Assembly (NCBI GenBank): GCA_963524205.1
Contig: CAURED010000018.1
Location: 6,720-70,719 of the forward strand
From: Aminipila sp963524205
Lineage (GTDB): Bacteria; Bacillota; Clostridia; Peptostreptococcales; Anaerovoracaceae
Direction: 5' to 3'
Length of the DNA stretch: 64,000 bases
A program made the position numbers and the translations under genes. This document shows positions 16,924 through 25,481 of the stretch, piece after piece; position 1 is the first letter of the stretch; every line of letters begins with the position of its first letter. The notes below the pieces were generated by a model. That model did no database searches. It saw only the letters and a program-made list of their open reading frames with translations, and was not told where the DNA came from.

Positions 16924-16998
16924 TGGAGCGGAAGACGAGATTCGAACTCGCGACCCTCGCCTTGGCAAGGCGATGCTCTACCCCTGAGCCACTTCCGC
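16924..16998 (-). tRNA. tRNA-Gly (anticodon GCC)
   Basis: A 75-nt cloverleaf on the minus strand. The acceptor stem is GCGGAAG / CTTCCGC, the anticodon loop CTTGCCAAG carries GCC, the T arm contains GTTCGAATC, and the CCA end is encoded. It is followed by its own terminator and preceded by a good promoter, so it is a single-gene transcription unit. Confidence 0.97.
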
Positions 16999-17024
16999 AT
17001 ATTAAATTATCCTGTAACATAAAT

Positions 17025-17053
17025 ATTTTATCAAAATAAGTTTAAAATTACAA
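17025..17053 (-). promoter_or_regulatory. Sigma-A promoter of tRNA-Gly
   Basis: On the minus strand: TTGTAA (17053-17048), a 17-base spacer ending in TGA (extended -10), TAAAAT (17030-17025). The tRNA begins about 27 bases downstream. Confidence 0.6.
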
Positions 17054-17151
17054 GTAAAATGTTCCTTAATATGCGAATCCTATTTTCAGCTTGTACAATT
17101 GTATCACAGGGATTAAAAGAAAATTTTAAATCCCTTAAATTTATTATAATG

Positions 17152-17730
17152 TCATAGCTGATTATTATAAGTCAAATAATCAAGCACTCCTTTTGAATAA
17201 TAATCTCCCATTTTTGAAGTAAGCTTTAAAATACTATCATATATTACTATATTTTTTGTGTATTGTTTTTTTAATAAAGTTGTTGATTCTTCGATTGTCA
17301 TTTGAATAAATTGATATAATAAACTTTTCCATTCACTTTCTGACCAAAACGGATTAATTTGTGCTGCAAAAGCAGCTCTCCGATCTGCATTTTCATACAG
17401 CTGCTTTGTATATTCATTTACTGCGTTAACGTCACCATTTATTTGTGCCTCAACTAAGGATTTTAAAATACTGACAAATTCGGATGTAAGATTATTATAT
17501 CGTTCAGAATTTTGTTCACCAAATACTAATCTAATAATATTGCTATTTTCTAAAAAAACCGCTTTTATTTTTTTCTCTGCTTCTGCCTGAATACCATAGC
17601 CCGCATATACACTTACTAAATACTCCCTAATCCAATTAGCCAAATTTCTCCAAAGTATCCTTGATTCAAATACCAACTCCGTTTGGTTCAATGGAATATT
17701 AGTACCTTGTAGCCGCTTAACCGATTTCAT
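17152..17730 (-). CDS. Conserved Firmicutes helical-bundle protein of unknown function
   Basis: 192 residues, almost entirely helical by composition, with no signal peptide or membrane segment. It shows the pattern I associate with an unnamed, widespread Firmicutes family: an LWRNLANWIREYL motif near residues 26-38, a GD-containing middle helix, ENADRRAAFAAQINPFWSESEW around 112-133 and a second W/L/E helix after it. The two halves look like a degenerate internal duplication forming a helical bundle. Automated annotation sometimes calls relatives acetylglutamate kinase, which the sequence does not support. It has its own ribosome site (AGGAGG) and is a single gene between tRNA-Gly and plsC. 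Function unknown. Confidence 0.7.
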   Translation of the reverse strand: MKSVKRLQGTNIPLNQTELVFESRILWRNLANWIREYLVSVYAGYGIQAEAEKKIKAVFLENSNIIRLVFGEQNSERYNNLTSEFVSILKSLVEAQINGDVNAVNEYTKQLYENADRRAAFAAQINPFWSESEWKSLLYQFIQMTIEESTTLLKKQYTKNIVIYDSILKLTSKMGDYYSKGVLDYLTYNNQL

Positions 17731-17797
17731 TCAACGACCTCCTTTTTAATACAATATATTATTATTGATGCTTCTTTGTTCTTTGACAATCAAAAAA

Positions 17798-17829
17798 AAT
17801 CCTTTAGAAACCAAAATTCCTAAAGGATT
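17798..17829 (-). terminator. Intrinsic terminator after plsC
   Basis: A 10-base perfect stem (AATCCTTTAG / CTAAAGGATT) with a 12-base loop, followed by a T run on the minus strand. Confidence 0.8.
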
Positions 17830-17835
17830 AATTTT

Positions 17836-18597
17836 TTAATTACTAACTGCTATTTCCTCATTATCAATTTTATTATTCTGTGCATTGTTACAGTCCATAA
17901 TCATTTTTTTAACATTTACACCTAAATGTTTAGTTTCTTCTCTTGACAGCAATGCCGTCTCTATAGGCGGTAGCACTGTTATCTTAACCTCTGCTGGACG
18001 TATCCATACCCCATTAGCTTCCATTACCTTATATGAACCATTTATAGCTACTGGTACAACTGGTGCTCCTGTTTTGGTGGCTATTTTAAATGCCCCTTCT
18101 TTAAACTCACCAACTTCGTCTCCTCTGCTTCTAGTTCCCTCTGGAAAAATTATAACAGAGCGTCCTTCTCCTATAATTTTTTCTGCTTGTGCAAAAACAC
18201 CTAAAGATTGCCTTGCATTTTCCCTGTCAATAAATAAGCAGTCAAACAATTTCATCCAAGTAGATATCAAGGGCACTTTCTCCATACTGTTCTTTGCCAC
18301 TATGGAATTAGTTTTGCCTAATTTAGTAATCATCAAAGGTATATCGAAATTACCTTGATGATTGCTGGTAAATAGAACAGCCCTATCCTTAGGGATGTTT
18401 TCCAGGCCTTCTACTGTGCAGTTTACTCCTGCCATTTTCAATAAACTATTTGCCCAATTCTGTACGATCTGATTAATTTCTGGAAGATCCTCTTCTTTAG
18501 GAATTCCAGCTACTCTACGTTTCTCAAAATATCGTTGTTTTGGATAGATGCTCAATAGATAAAGCCAGAAATATATAAACCATATAATTGTACGCAT
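17836..18597 (-). CDS. plsC: 1-acyl-sn-glycerol-3-phosphate acyltransferase
   Basis: 253 residues. It has an N-terminal membrane anchor (IIWFIYFWLYLLSIYP) and the PlsC acyltransferase motifs: NHQGNFD (HxxxxD catalytic pair), a FIDRENARQ block, FPEGTRSR and VPVAI. It adds the second acyl chain to lysophosphatidate at the membrane. It lies 10 bases after the aminotransferase gene in the same transcript and is followed by a terminator; the pairing with an aminotransferase has no obvious pathway meaning. Confidence 0.92.
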   Translation of the reverse strand: MRTIIWFIYFWLYLLSIYPKQRYFEKRRVAGIPKEEDLPEINQIVQNWANSLLKMAGVNCTVEGLENIPKDRAVLFTSNHQGNFDIPLMITKLGKTNSIVAKNSMEKVPLISTWMKLFDCLFIDRENARQSLGVFAQAEKIIGEGRSVIIFPEGTRSRGDEVGEFKEGAFKIATKTGAPVVPVAINGSYKVMEANGVWIRPAEVKITVLPPIETALLSREETKHLGVNVKKMIMDCNNAQNNKIDNEEIAVSN

Positions 18598-18607
18598 TTT
18601 TTCGCCT

Positions 18608-19843
18608 CTATTTCATTGCTGCTAAAATCTTTTCTGGCAGCATTCTACACGCTTCTTCTGTTATGGAAGCAATGGATACTCTTAATCCCTTTGCAAGTGG
18701 TACAAGAAATATCCCTTCGTCCTGAAGTTTTTTACTAATTGCTTCTGGATCATCACATGGAATGGATGCAAAGAATCCAGCATCGAATGGAACAATCTCT
18801 AGTCCTACCTTAGCAGCTTCTTCTTCAAAAGCTTTTCCTCTCTTCAAAAGTAAATCACAATAAAACTCTCTTTCTTCATTTACCTTTGTCAAAAGATTAC
18901 TATCTTCATATATTTTTGATATAACTACCATTGAAGCTCTTGTGCAGTTTGACCATGAAGCTCTGGAAGAAAATTGACATACACGCACAAACTCTTCTGC
19001 AATTTCTTTAACAGGTGTCATGCAAATCATAGCTCCGCATCTCATCCCATAAAGAGTAAACGTCTTAGAAGCACTATAAGAGATTATTGGCAGTATATTT
19101 GAGGGTAAATTCTCTAATTTAGGCATAAATTCTCTATATTTATCTCCATCACCTGCAAAATCTATATATGCAACATCAACAAGTAATGCAACTTTCTTAT
19201 CTTCCTTTGCCGCAAATTCTACTGTGTCCAGCACTTTATCCCAGTCTTCAAGTGTAAGTGAATATCCAGTTGGGTTATGAGCGGGTGTATTTATAATTAT
19301 TACTAAGCTTTCTTGCTTTGAAAGCAGTTCGTCAACTTTTTGCTTAAACGCTGTAATATTAAAATGCCCTTCTTTATCAAACAGACTATAAGTAGTAGAA
19401 GTCCTGCCTATTTCTCCTGCAATTGAGCTGTAGTTTGCCCAGAACCAGTCTGAAGTTAAAATCTGATCTCCTATTTTAGAATAATTCGCTATAGTATTTC
19501 GGATTGATCCTGTACCACCAGGTGTTGCAACCGCTTCAGTAAAGCAGTTTGGCTTGTACTTTCCAAAAGCAGCTTTTTTTATGCAGCTTTTAAATTCTGG
19601 TGTCCCTCCAATTGGTGCATATTCTGCATAATCTTCTGGTGTTAAATTCCTTAAAACTTCAACCACAGAAGACAAAACTACTAATTTTCCCTGGTCATCC
19701 AGTAATGCTCCAATTGTGGCATTTGTAACGGCTTCTTTACCTTTTTTAGCAATCATTTCATTAGCTAATCTACTGATTCCAAATATTTTATCCTCTAATG
19801 GAATGCTTCTTCCATTTTGCTGCGCCATAATAAATTCTTTCAT
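18608..19843 (-). CDS. Class I/II PLP-dependent aminotransferase
   Basis: 411 residues with fold type I aminotransferase landmarks: GGTGSI near the PLP phosphate site, NTPAHNPTG, DVAYIDF, the PLP Lys in SASKTF and the C-terminal LRVSIAS with the substrate-carboxylate Arg. The closest general class is aspartate/aromatic-type aminotransferase. It probably moves an amino group between an amino acid and 2-oxoglutarate; the specific amino acid cannot be assigned. The ATG is preceded by GAGGTGG at suitable spacing. It is the first gene of a two-gene operon with plsC, divergent from the LytM gene. Confidence 0.88.
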   Translation of the reverse strand: MKEFIMAQQNGRSIPLEDKIFGISRLANEMIAKKGKEAVTNATIGALLDDQGKLVVLSSVVEVLRNLTPEDYAEYAPIGGTPEFKSCIKKAAFGKYKPNCFTEAVATPGGTGSIRNTIANYSKIGDQILTSDWFWANYSSIAGEIGRTSTTYSLFDKEGHFNITAFKQKVDELLSKQESLVIIINTPAHNPTGYSLTLEDWDKVLDTVEFAAKEDKKVALLVDVAYIDFAGDGDKYREFMPKLENLPSNILPIISYSASKTFTLYGMRCGAMICMTPVKEIAEEFVRVCQFSSRASWSNCTRASMVVISKIYEDSNLLTKVNEEREFYCDLLLKRGKAFEEEAAKVGLEIVPFDAGFFASIPCDDPEAISKKLQDEGIFLVPLAKGLRVSIASITEEACRMLPEKILAAMK

Positions 19844-19888
19844 ATATCCACCTCACTCATATAAAATTACAAAACATTATACTACAAA

Positions 19889-19917
19889 GTATGAAAAACT
19901 GCAATAAGGCAATAATA
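19889..19917 (+). promoter_or_regulatory. Candidate sigma-F/sigma-G promoter of the spoIIQ-like gene
   Basis: GTATG (19889-19893), a 14-base spacer, then GGCAATAATA (19908-19917), which fits the forespore -10 pattern GGnnAnAnTR. The -35 differs from GYATA at one base. The inferred start would lie right at the ribosome binding site, giving a very short leader, which lowers confidence. Confidence 0.45.
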
Positions 19918-19936
19918 CAATAAGGAGGTGTAAATT

Positions 19937-20602
19937 ATGCGACATAAAATTAAAGATAAAAAGCCAATGGATAGAGCTGCAATAGCTCTGGTACTTTGTT
20001 TCAGCGTTGTTGCCCTTGCTTCAGTTTTTACTGTAAAATCAAGTTTGGACAAAATTAATTTATCAGATAACAATAATATTAATGTTCCCCAAAGCAATCA
20101 GCCAGAAGAAAAAAGTGTAACAAAACAAGTTCCTACAGTGGATAGTAAAGATAATCCTCAGTCAAATACTCAAAATGAAAATAATAATAATTCTTCAACT
20201 TGGGTTGCACCTGTAGATGGTCTTATAACACTAGAGTATTCCACAGAATTGCCAATTTATTCGAAAACCTTAAATCAATACATGGTTCATAACGGCATTG
20301 ATATTGCTGCACCACTTGATTCAAGAGTTCAAGCAGCTGCCGCAGGAACGATTGTGGAAACCTACAAAGATGATCGACTTGGTTATACTGTTAAAATTAA
20401 TCACGGAAATGGATTTATTACAACTTATTCAAATCTTTCGGACAATGCCGTTGTTGAGGCTGGTGACGTTGTGAAGCAAGGTGCTATTATAGGTGGTATA
20501 GGAGATACGAGTTTATTTGAATCCTCTGATGAATCTCATTTACATTTTGAGATGCAAAAGGACGATAAACTGGTAAACCCTTCAGACTACATTAGTTTTT
20601 GA
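19937..20602 (+). CDS. M23/LytM-domain membrane protein, SpoIIQ-like
   Basis: 221 residues: a short cytoplasmic end, one membrane segment (about 13-33), a Ser/Asn-rich linker (40-88) and a C-terminal LytM domain. Zn-ligand motifs are HNGID (H118, D122) and HLHFE, so the endopeptidase site looks intact. In many clostridia SpoIIQ of this type joins SpoIIIAH across the engulfing septum during sporulation. The small size, single anchor and candidate forespore promoter favour SpoIIQ over a general cell-wall hydrolase, but without sporulation genes adjacent this is inferred. An AAGGAGGTG ribosome site lies just upstream. It is one of the few plus-strand genes here. Confidence 0.8.
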   Translation: MRHKIKDKKPMDRAAIALVLCFSVVALASVFTVKSSLDKINLSDNNNINVPQSNQPEEKSVTKQVPTVDSKDNPQSNTQNENNNNSSTWVAPVDGLITLEYSTELPIYSKTLNQYMVHNGIDIAAPLDSRVQAAAAGTIVETYKDDRLGYTVKINHGNGFITTYSNLSDNAVVEAGDVVKQGAIIGGIGDTSLFESSDESHLHFEMQKDDKLVNPSDYISF

Positions 20603-20634
20603 GTTCTTCAACATTTTATTTTAAAATCTCCAAT

Positions 20635-20674
20635 AAAAATAGTGATAAAAAACTAGTTTTTTATCACTATTTTT
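20635..20674. terminator. Bidirectional intrinsic terminator between the LytM gene and trmB
   Basis: A perfect 18-base inverted repeat (AAAAATAGTGATAAAAAA and its complement) around CTAG. With A runs on one side and T runs on the other, it serves both converging genes. Confidence 0.85.
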
Positions 20675-20705
20675 ACAATTTATCATTAATACATTTTTTA
20701 TATTT

Positions 20706-21344
20706 CTACACTACAAATTTTACATAATTTATACTTTTATTAGCTTCCTTAAATTTATCCTCATATTCCGTTGTAATATCTTTTGAAGGGAAAGCAGAAT
20801 TGTGAATATCCCTACTATATTCCAGTATTTCGAAGTCATTTGCTTTTATTTCCCCGATTGAAAATTCAAATAGTGCATCATTATCCGTTTTAAATTCCAC
20901 AATACCACTATTTTTTATAACTGTGGCATAGCCTTTCAAAAATTTAGTATGGGTCAACCTTCTTTTCGCATGCCTATCCTTTGGCCATGGATCACTAAAA
21001 TTCAAATAAATACCAGATAGTTCATCATTCTCAAAAAACTCTGTTACATCCTGTACAAAAGCCTGCATAAATTTGATATTCGGAAGTTGTGTTATTGCAG
21101 CCTTTTCCAAAGCTCTGAGTAGCACCGTGTCCTGTCCTTCAACAGCTATGTAATTCCTGTCAGGATGCATTTCTGCCTGCTTCAAAGAGAATTGTCCTTT
21201 ACCACATCCTAACTCCATATAAATGTCATTATCATTATTAAAAATATTTTTCCAGGTTCCCTTTATCTTTTTCCCATCTACTACCGAGAACTCTGAAAAA
21301 GCAGCTAATCGTTCTTCCACATTTTTTACTTTTCTTTGTCTCAT
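20706..21344 (-). CDS. trmB: tRNA (guanine-N7-)-methyltransferase
   Basis: 212 residues, typical TrmB length. The SAM-binding motif ELGCGKGQF is near residue 45 and the family signature SDPWPKDRHAKRRL is in the middle, followed by FKTDND. It methylates G46 of tRNA variable loops. It is a single gene, convergent with the LytM gene and downstream of the L,D-transpeptidase gene by about 100 bases. Confidence 0.95.
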   Translation of the reverse strand: MRQRKVKNVEERLAAFSEFSVVDGKKIKGTWKNIFNNDNDIYMELGCGKGQFSLKQAEMHPDRNYIAVEGQDTVLLRALEKAAITQLPNIKFMQAFVQDVTEFFENDELSGIYLNFSDPWPKDRHAKRRLTHTKFLKGYATVIKNSGIVEFKTDNDALFEFSIGEIKANDFEILEYSRDIHNSAFPSKDITTEYEDKFKEANKSINYVKFVV

Positions 21345-21445
21345 AATTTCTTCCTATCTAGAACTTATTAAATTCCATTTTAAGGGCATAAATGATTTTT
21401 CCTTTATGCACAAACATCATAGCTGAATAAAAAAAATCAGGCCCT

Positions 21446-22498
21446 CTACTCAATCACTATTACAATAGTCTTTCCATGCTCATACCAGTTATATATAAAC
21501 TTTGCATGGGAAGTATAATTTCTCACACATTTATGTGAGAGTGGTACAGTTCCAATACTACTAGAAAATTCGTTTATCCCCGGATCAATTCTTGTTCCTT
21601 CCTTAGTATATTTATATGCTGTTGATACGCCATGAATATATGCACCTGCAGTAAAACGAACAGCATAAGGAGCATATCCGTCTATTTCACTAGTTCCATC
21701 TTTCACATAGAAGAATTTTGGCTTCTTCTCAATGGCATAATAGTATCCTAAGGGTGTTGGCTGATGATACTCTCCAACTTTTCCTGTAGTTGCCATACTA
21801 TAAGATGTAATATTCCAAATATCTTCTTTTTCAAATGTTACAATATTTTGATTTGTTCTATCTACTGCAATTACTTTCTTTAATCCTTGTAAGCCGTCCT
21901 TTTCAGGGATATATTGACTTGGTATCGAGTATTCCAAATCAGTTCCTACAACTCCAACTAATGTATATCCCACATCCTCTTCTAGTACTTCCACTAAAGT
22001 ACCATCTGCCAAATACACAAATTCATCTAAATCGTTTATATTTGCATAAGCAGGTGCCGCAGCACTTCTATCGTTGCCCAATGCATCTACGTCGGTGCCC
22101 TTGTATTTGGGTGCTCTGCCATTTCGGTTTTTGTAATTATCAATATACGTCAGCCTATATTTTCCTATTACCTCCTCTACAATAGCTATTTTTTGTCGCA
22201 TCATATCAAATTGAAAACATCGTTGTTTACCATTTACCACATAAGTGTATGGCTCTTGTACCAAATAATTGGTATACTTTAAATCAAATCCATATATAAG
22301 TGGCTGTTCTTCTCCTATAGGCTGTTCTTCTTCTATAGGCTCCTCAATTTCCGAGGTGGCCTTTGAAGCTTCCGTCTTAACCACTGATTTTTCATCTTTA
22401 TTTAAAAATGCTTCCTCAGTATCTGGCCCCACTATAAGAATAAACCCTAAAACTACTGATAACGATAAAGCTATCAACACAAGATTCAAATGCTTCAC
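21446..22498 (-). CDS. L,D-transpeptidase (YkuD-domain) with an altered SHKCVR active-site motif
   Basis: 350 residues: an N-terminal membrane anchor (about 5-25), a Glu/Pro-rich linker with repeated EEQP units (about 50-67) and a C-terminal YkuD catalytic domain. The domain has the upstream His-Gly of the active site in AYIHGVST and the nucleophile Cys in SHKCVRN (C324). The usual signature is SHGC, so the Gly before Cys is replaced by Lys (K323). The enzyme would form 3-3 peptidoglycan cross-links or anchor proteins outside the membrane. It lies 36 bases after ecfT and may be read from the same transcript. Confidence 0.85.
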   Translation of the reverse strand: MKHLNLVLIALSLSVVLGFILIVGPDTEEAFLNKDEKSVVKTEASKATSEIEEPIEEEQPIGEEQPLIYGFDLKYTNYLVQEPYTYVVNGKQRCFQFDMMRQKIAIVEEVIGKYRLTYIDNYKNRNGRAPKYKGTDVDALGNDRSAAAPAYANINDLDEFVYLADGTLVEVLEEDVGYTLVGVVGTDLEYSIPSQYIPEKDGLQGLKKVIAVDRTNQNIVTFEKEDIWNITSYSMATTGKVGEYHQPTPLGYYYAIEKKPKFFYVKDGTSEIDGYAPYAVRFTAGAYIHGVSTAYKYTKEGTRIDPGINEFSSSIGTVPLSHKCVRNYTSHAKFIYNWYEHGKTIVIVIE

Positions 22499-22534
22499 TT
22501 AATCAATCCTTTGTATTTTATTATTATATTAATA

Positions 22535-23335
22535 TTACATTATACGCGATTCAAAAATAATTAATGCCAAAAACAAAATAAGTATTGTTAAAGTTCCAAA
22601 ATCACGTCCTAACATTTTCATTTCATGCAGTCGTGTCCTATGCTCCCCACCCCTATAGCATCTGGCTTCCATGGCCATGGCCAAGTCCTGAGCTATACGA
22701 AAAGCACTTATGAATAAAGGAACTAATAGTGGGACTAAACTTTTTGCTCGATTAATAAGATTGCCACTTTCAAAATCTGCGCCTCTTGCCATTTGCGCTT
22801 TCATGATTTTATCTGTTTCCTCAAGTAGTGTAGGTATGAATCTAAGTGCTATTGTCATCATCATAGCCAGTTCATGCGCAGGTAGCCCCACTTTTTTAAA
22901 CGGGTTTAAGATATATTCAATTCCATCAGTTAAATTGATAGGCTTAGTAGTCAGAGTCAATACTGATGAACCAAATATTAACAAAACTAATCTAATTCCC
23001 ATAAAGCAGGCATTATACACACCTTCTTTAGTCAACCTTAAAAAACCTATTTTATATAAGATTTCACCATCTGTCATAAACATATTTATTAAAAAAGTAA
23101 ATACAATAATCAAGAATACTGGTTTCAATCCTTTTGCTATAAAACTGAAGGGAACTTTAGAAACTCCTATTACAATAGCAAGTGCTGCTGCTGCAATGGC
23201 AAATCCAATAAAATCGCTTATAATAAATAAAGCAATTATATATATAAATGTTCCTGCGATTTTTACCCTTGGGTCCAGTCTGTGAATAAAGGAGCCACCT
23301 GGGTAAAATTGTCCTAATGTGATGTCTCTAATCAT
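22535..23335 (-). CDS. ecfT: Energy-coupling factor transporter transmembrane protein EcfT
   Basis: 266 residues with several membrane segments and the EcfT coupling-helix motifs ARGAD and EARCYRGG, which contact the two ATPases. It is the shared membrane scaffold of group II ECF transporters, which take up vitamins and metals with exchangeable S-components. No S-component gene lies nearby, as expected for the shared module. The start overlaps the ecfA2 end by four bases. Confidence 0.95.
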   Translation of the reverse strand: MIRDITLGQFYPGGSFIHRLDPRVKIAGTFIYIIALFIISDFIGFAIAAAALAIVIGVSKVPFSFIAKGLKPVFLIIVFTFLINMFMTDGEILYKIGFLRLTKEGVYNACFMGIRLVLLIFGSSVLTLTTKPINLTDGIEYILNPFKKVGLPAHELAMMMTIALRFIPTLLEETDKIMKAQMARGADFESGNLINRAKSLVPLLVPLFISAFRIAQDLAMAMEARCYRGGEHRTRLHEMKMLGRDFGTLTILILFLALIIFESRIM

Positions 23336-24177
23336 AATCTCTTTACTAATTCCTCCACAGCTTCATCCATACTCAAAACATCTGGGTTAATTTCAAAACC
23401 TTTGTCACGAAGCTGATATAGTAATTCAGCAATCGGAGGTACACTAAGACCTATTGCTGTTAACTCATCTCTCCTTGCAAAGACTTTCCGTGGGCTTCCT
23501 GACATGGCTAGCCTGCCCTTTTCCATAACTAAAACTTCATCCGCCAGATTTGCAATGTCCTGCATATTATGAGACACTAAAATTAAAATGCTGCTCTGCT
23601 CTTTATGGATTTTTTTAATAACCTCAAACAATTCCCTATGGGCTTTAGGGTCAAGCCCTGCTGTAGGTTCATCTAAAATAAGTACTTCAGGCTTCATTGC
23701 TATAACGCCTGCTATGGCAACTCTGCGCTTCTGACCACCTGATAAATCAAAAGGGGATCTTTCTGCTACTTCCTCATAATCAAGACCTACCAATTCAATA
23801 GCCTCTTTTACTCGGATTTCTACTTCCTCTTTATTCAGTCCTAGGTTTAAAGGACCAAAAGCTACATCCTGCTTTACAGTTTCCTCAAAAAGCTGATATT
23901 CCGGATACTGAAATACCAAACCTATTTTTTTTCGTATCTCCTTCAAGGATGTTTCCGGGTTAGTAATATCAACTCCACTAATCATTATGTCCCCTGATTT
24001 AGGTTTCAATAATCCATTAAAATGCTGCACTAAAGTTGATTTACCTGAGCCTGTATGACCTATAATTCCCACAAATTCTCCGTCATTTATTTCAAAACTC
24101 ACATCATCTAAAGCTACGGATTCAAATGGCATGCCTTCACTATATACATATTTTAAATTTTTTACTTGTATTGACAT
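23332..24177 (-). CDS. ecfA2: Energy-coupling factor transporter ATP-binding protein EcfA2
   Basis: 281 residues with Walker A GHTGSGKST, the Q-loop FQYPEYQLF, the signature LSGGQKRR and Walker B LILDEPTAGLD, plus the C-terminal helix region typical of ECF ATPases. It powers EcfT/S-component uptake as a heterodimer with EcfA1. It overlaps ecfA1 by 16 bases and ecfT by four. Confidence 0.95.
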   Translation of the reverse strand: MSIQVKNLKYVYSEGMPFESVALDDVSFEINDGEFVGIIGHTGSGKSTLVQHFNGLLKPKSGDIMISGVDITNPETSLKEIRKKIGLVFQYPEYQLFEETVKQDVAFGPLNLGLNKEEVEIRVKEAIELVGLDYEEVAERSPFDLSGGQKRRVAIAGVIAMKPEVLILDEPTAGLDPKAHRELFEVIKKIHKEQSSILILVSHNMQDIANLADEVLVMEKGRLAMSGSPRKVFARRDELTAIGLSVPPIAELLYQLRDKGFEINPDVLSMDEAVEELVKRL

Positions 24178-25001
24178 AAATACTCTACCATTTCCTCTGT
24201 TCGAATAATATCTTTAGGAATATCAATTCCTCTTTTTCTTAATTTATCTGCCAAATCAACAGCTACAGGTACGTCAAGTCCTAATTCTCTGATTTTTCCT
24301 ACTTCTGAAAAAATCTCTACAGGAGCTCCATCAAGAATTATTTCACCCTTGTCCATAATTATAACACGATCTGCATCTGCTGCTTCTTCCATAAAATGTG
24401 TTATAAGAATAACTGTGATTCCTTCCTTGTGTAATTTATTTATAATCGACATAACTCCAGCTCTTCCCTTGGGATCCAGCATAGCTGTAGGTTCATCAAA
24501 GATGATGCAATCCGGCATCATTGCTATAACTCCTGCTATTGCAATTCTTTGTTTTTGCCCTCCAGAAAGCAGGTGAGGCGCTTTTTTTCTATGATCATAC
24601 ATGTTTACCGCTTTAAGGGCAGAATCCACCCTTTGTCGGATTTCTTCAGGAGCAATACCTAAGTTTTCAGGACCAAAAGCCACATCATCCTCAACAATTG
24701 AAGATACCAGCTGATTATCAGGATTCTGAAATACCATACCTGCTGCTTGTCTTATATCCCAAAGGTGGTCATCATTCTTTGTATCAAAGCCTTTCACATA
24801 TACCGTTCCACTACTTGGAAGTAATAATGCATTAATGTTTTTAGCTAAAGTTGACTTTCCTGAACCGTTTTTGCCTATCACAGCAATAAAACTTCCTTTC
24901 TCGACTTCAAGGTTAGCATTTTTTATAGCCTCTACTAAGACTTGATCTGCTTCTCTGGTATAACAAAATTTTAAGTTTTCAATTTTTATGATTTGTTCCA
25001 T
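24162..25001 (-). CDS. ecfA1: Energy-coupling factor transporter ATP-binding protein EcfA1
   Basis: 279 residues. It has Walker A GKNGSGKST, FQNPDNQL, the signature LLSGGQKQR and Walker B CIIFDEPTAMLD. It is the first gene of the ecfA1-ecfA2-ecfT operon, downstream of the ribosomal cluster as in many Firmicutes. Here it is separated from rplQ by a terminator and two repeat copies, and has its own candidate promoter. Confidence 0.95.
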   Translation of the reverse strand: MEQIIKIENLKFCYTREADQVLVEAIKNANLEVEKGSFIAVIGKNGSGKSTLAKNINALLLPSSGTVYVKGFDTKNDDHLWDIRQAAGMVFQNPDNQLVSSIVEDDVAFGPENLGIAPEEIRQRVDSALKAVNMYDHRKKAPHLLSGGQKQRIAIAGVIAMMPDCIIFDEPTAMLDPKGRAGVMSIINKLHKEGITVILITHFMEEAADADRVIIMDKGEIILDGAPVEIFSEVGKIRELGLDVPVAVDLADKLRKRGIDIPKDIIRTEEMVEYLCQYK

Positions 25002-25086
25002 TTATTTATTCCAATCAAGCTTTGCTTGTTATATTCAAAATCATTATCTATAAAATGAGATTATATCCTGTTTATCGTTTATTAAC

Positions 25087-25115
25087 ATTATACAATAATC
25101 GTTTTCTGTCTGAAA
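25087..25115 (-). promoter_or_regulatory. Candidate sigma-A promoter of the ecf operon
   Basis: On the minus strand: TTTCAG (25115-25110), a 17-base spacer, TATAAT (25092-25087). The -10 is perfect, the -35 poor. Confidence 0.45.
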
Positions 25116-25146
25116 GTATGTATCTACTTTCTTATTTAAATGCCAT

Positions 25147-25252
25147 CATCAGTTCTAAAGCACCGGACTGAGCAGTAAAACTCTGCAAATCAGAGATTTG
25201 TGAGTTTCTTGCATGAGGCCTACCAGCGATTTGGCTTCGCAAATCGGGTTAG
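25147..25252 (-). repeat. Two-hairpin intergenic repeat, copy A
   Basis: Identical to copy B over 106 bases except at two positions, 176 bases apart. Read on the minus strand it gives hairpin 1 (CGATTTG-loop-CAAATCG, 25227-25246), a linker containing GGTAGG..TCATGCAAG, hairpin 2 (AAACTC-ACAAATC-TCT-GATTTG with GAGTTT) and TTTTACTGC. A third, weaker hairpin around TAAA lies at 25151-25166. Confidence 0.85.
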
Positions 25253-25322
25253 TTTATTTATGTTAGGCGATGAAAATCTACAATCAGCTTTGCCTCTTGT
25301 GATTTTCTAGCCTAAATTGCGC

Positions 25323-25435
25323 CATCAGTGCTAAAGCACTGGACTGAGCAGTAAAACTCTGCAAATCAGAGATTTGTGAGTTTCTTGCATGAGGCCTACC
25401 AGCGATTTGGCTTCGCAAATCGGGTTAGGGCTTCA
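25323..25435 (-). repeat. Two-hairpin intergenic repeat, copy B
   Basis: Same structure as copy A, extended by the GGCTTCA end. Here the third hairpin is perfect (CAGTGC-TAAA-GCACTG, 25327-25342). Its end abuts the rplQ terminator. Confidence 0.85.
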
Positions 25436-25445
25436 TGTTAAAAAA

Positions 25446-25470
25446 GGGTGCGCAAATAACCTGCGCACCC
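25446..25470 (-). terminator. Intrinsic terminator of the ribosomal operon after rplQ
   Basis: A GC-rich 9-base perfect stem (GGGTGCGCA / TGCGCACCC) with a 7-base loop and a T run on the minus strand. Confidence 0.9.
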
Positions 25471-25481
25471 TCAGTTCTTAA

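Larger units (their letters stand above)
25002..25481. other. Intergenic region between rplQ and ecfA1
   Basis: 480 bases without a gene. It contains the rplQ terminator (25446-25470), two near-identical copies of the two-hairpin repeat (25147-25252 and 25323-25435) with unique sequence between them, and the ecfA1 promoter candidate (25087-25115). No open reading frame of note. Confidence 0.8.

Noticed and set aside
25147..25435. Possible CRISPR array because of two near-identical direct repeats
   Set aside because: Only two units of more than 100 bases, with internal hairpins, further copies in the opposite orientation elsewhere, and no cas genes.
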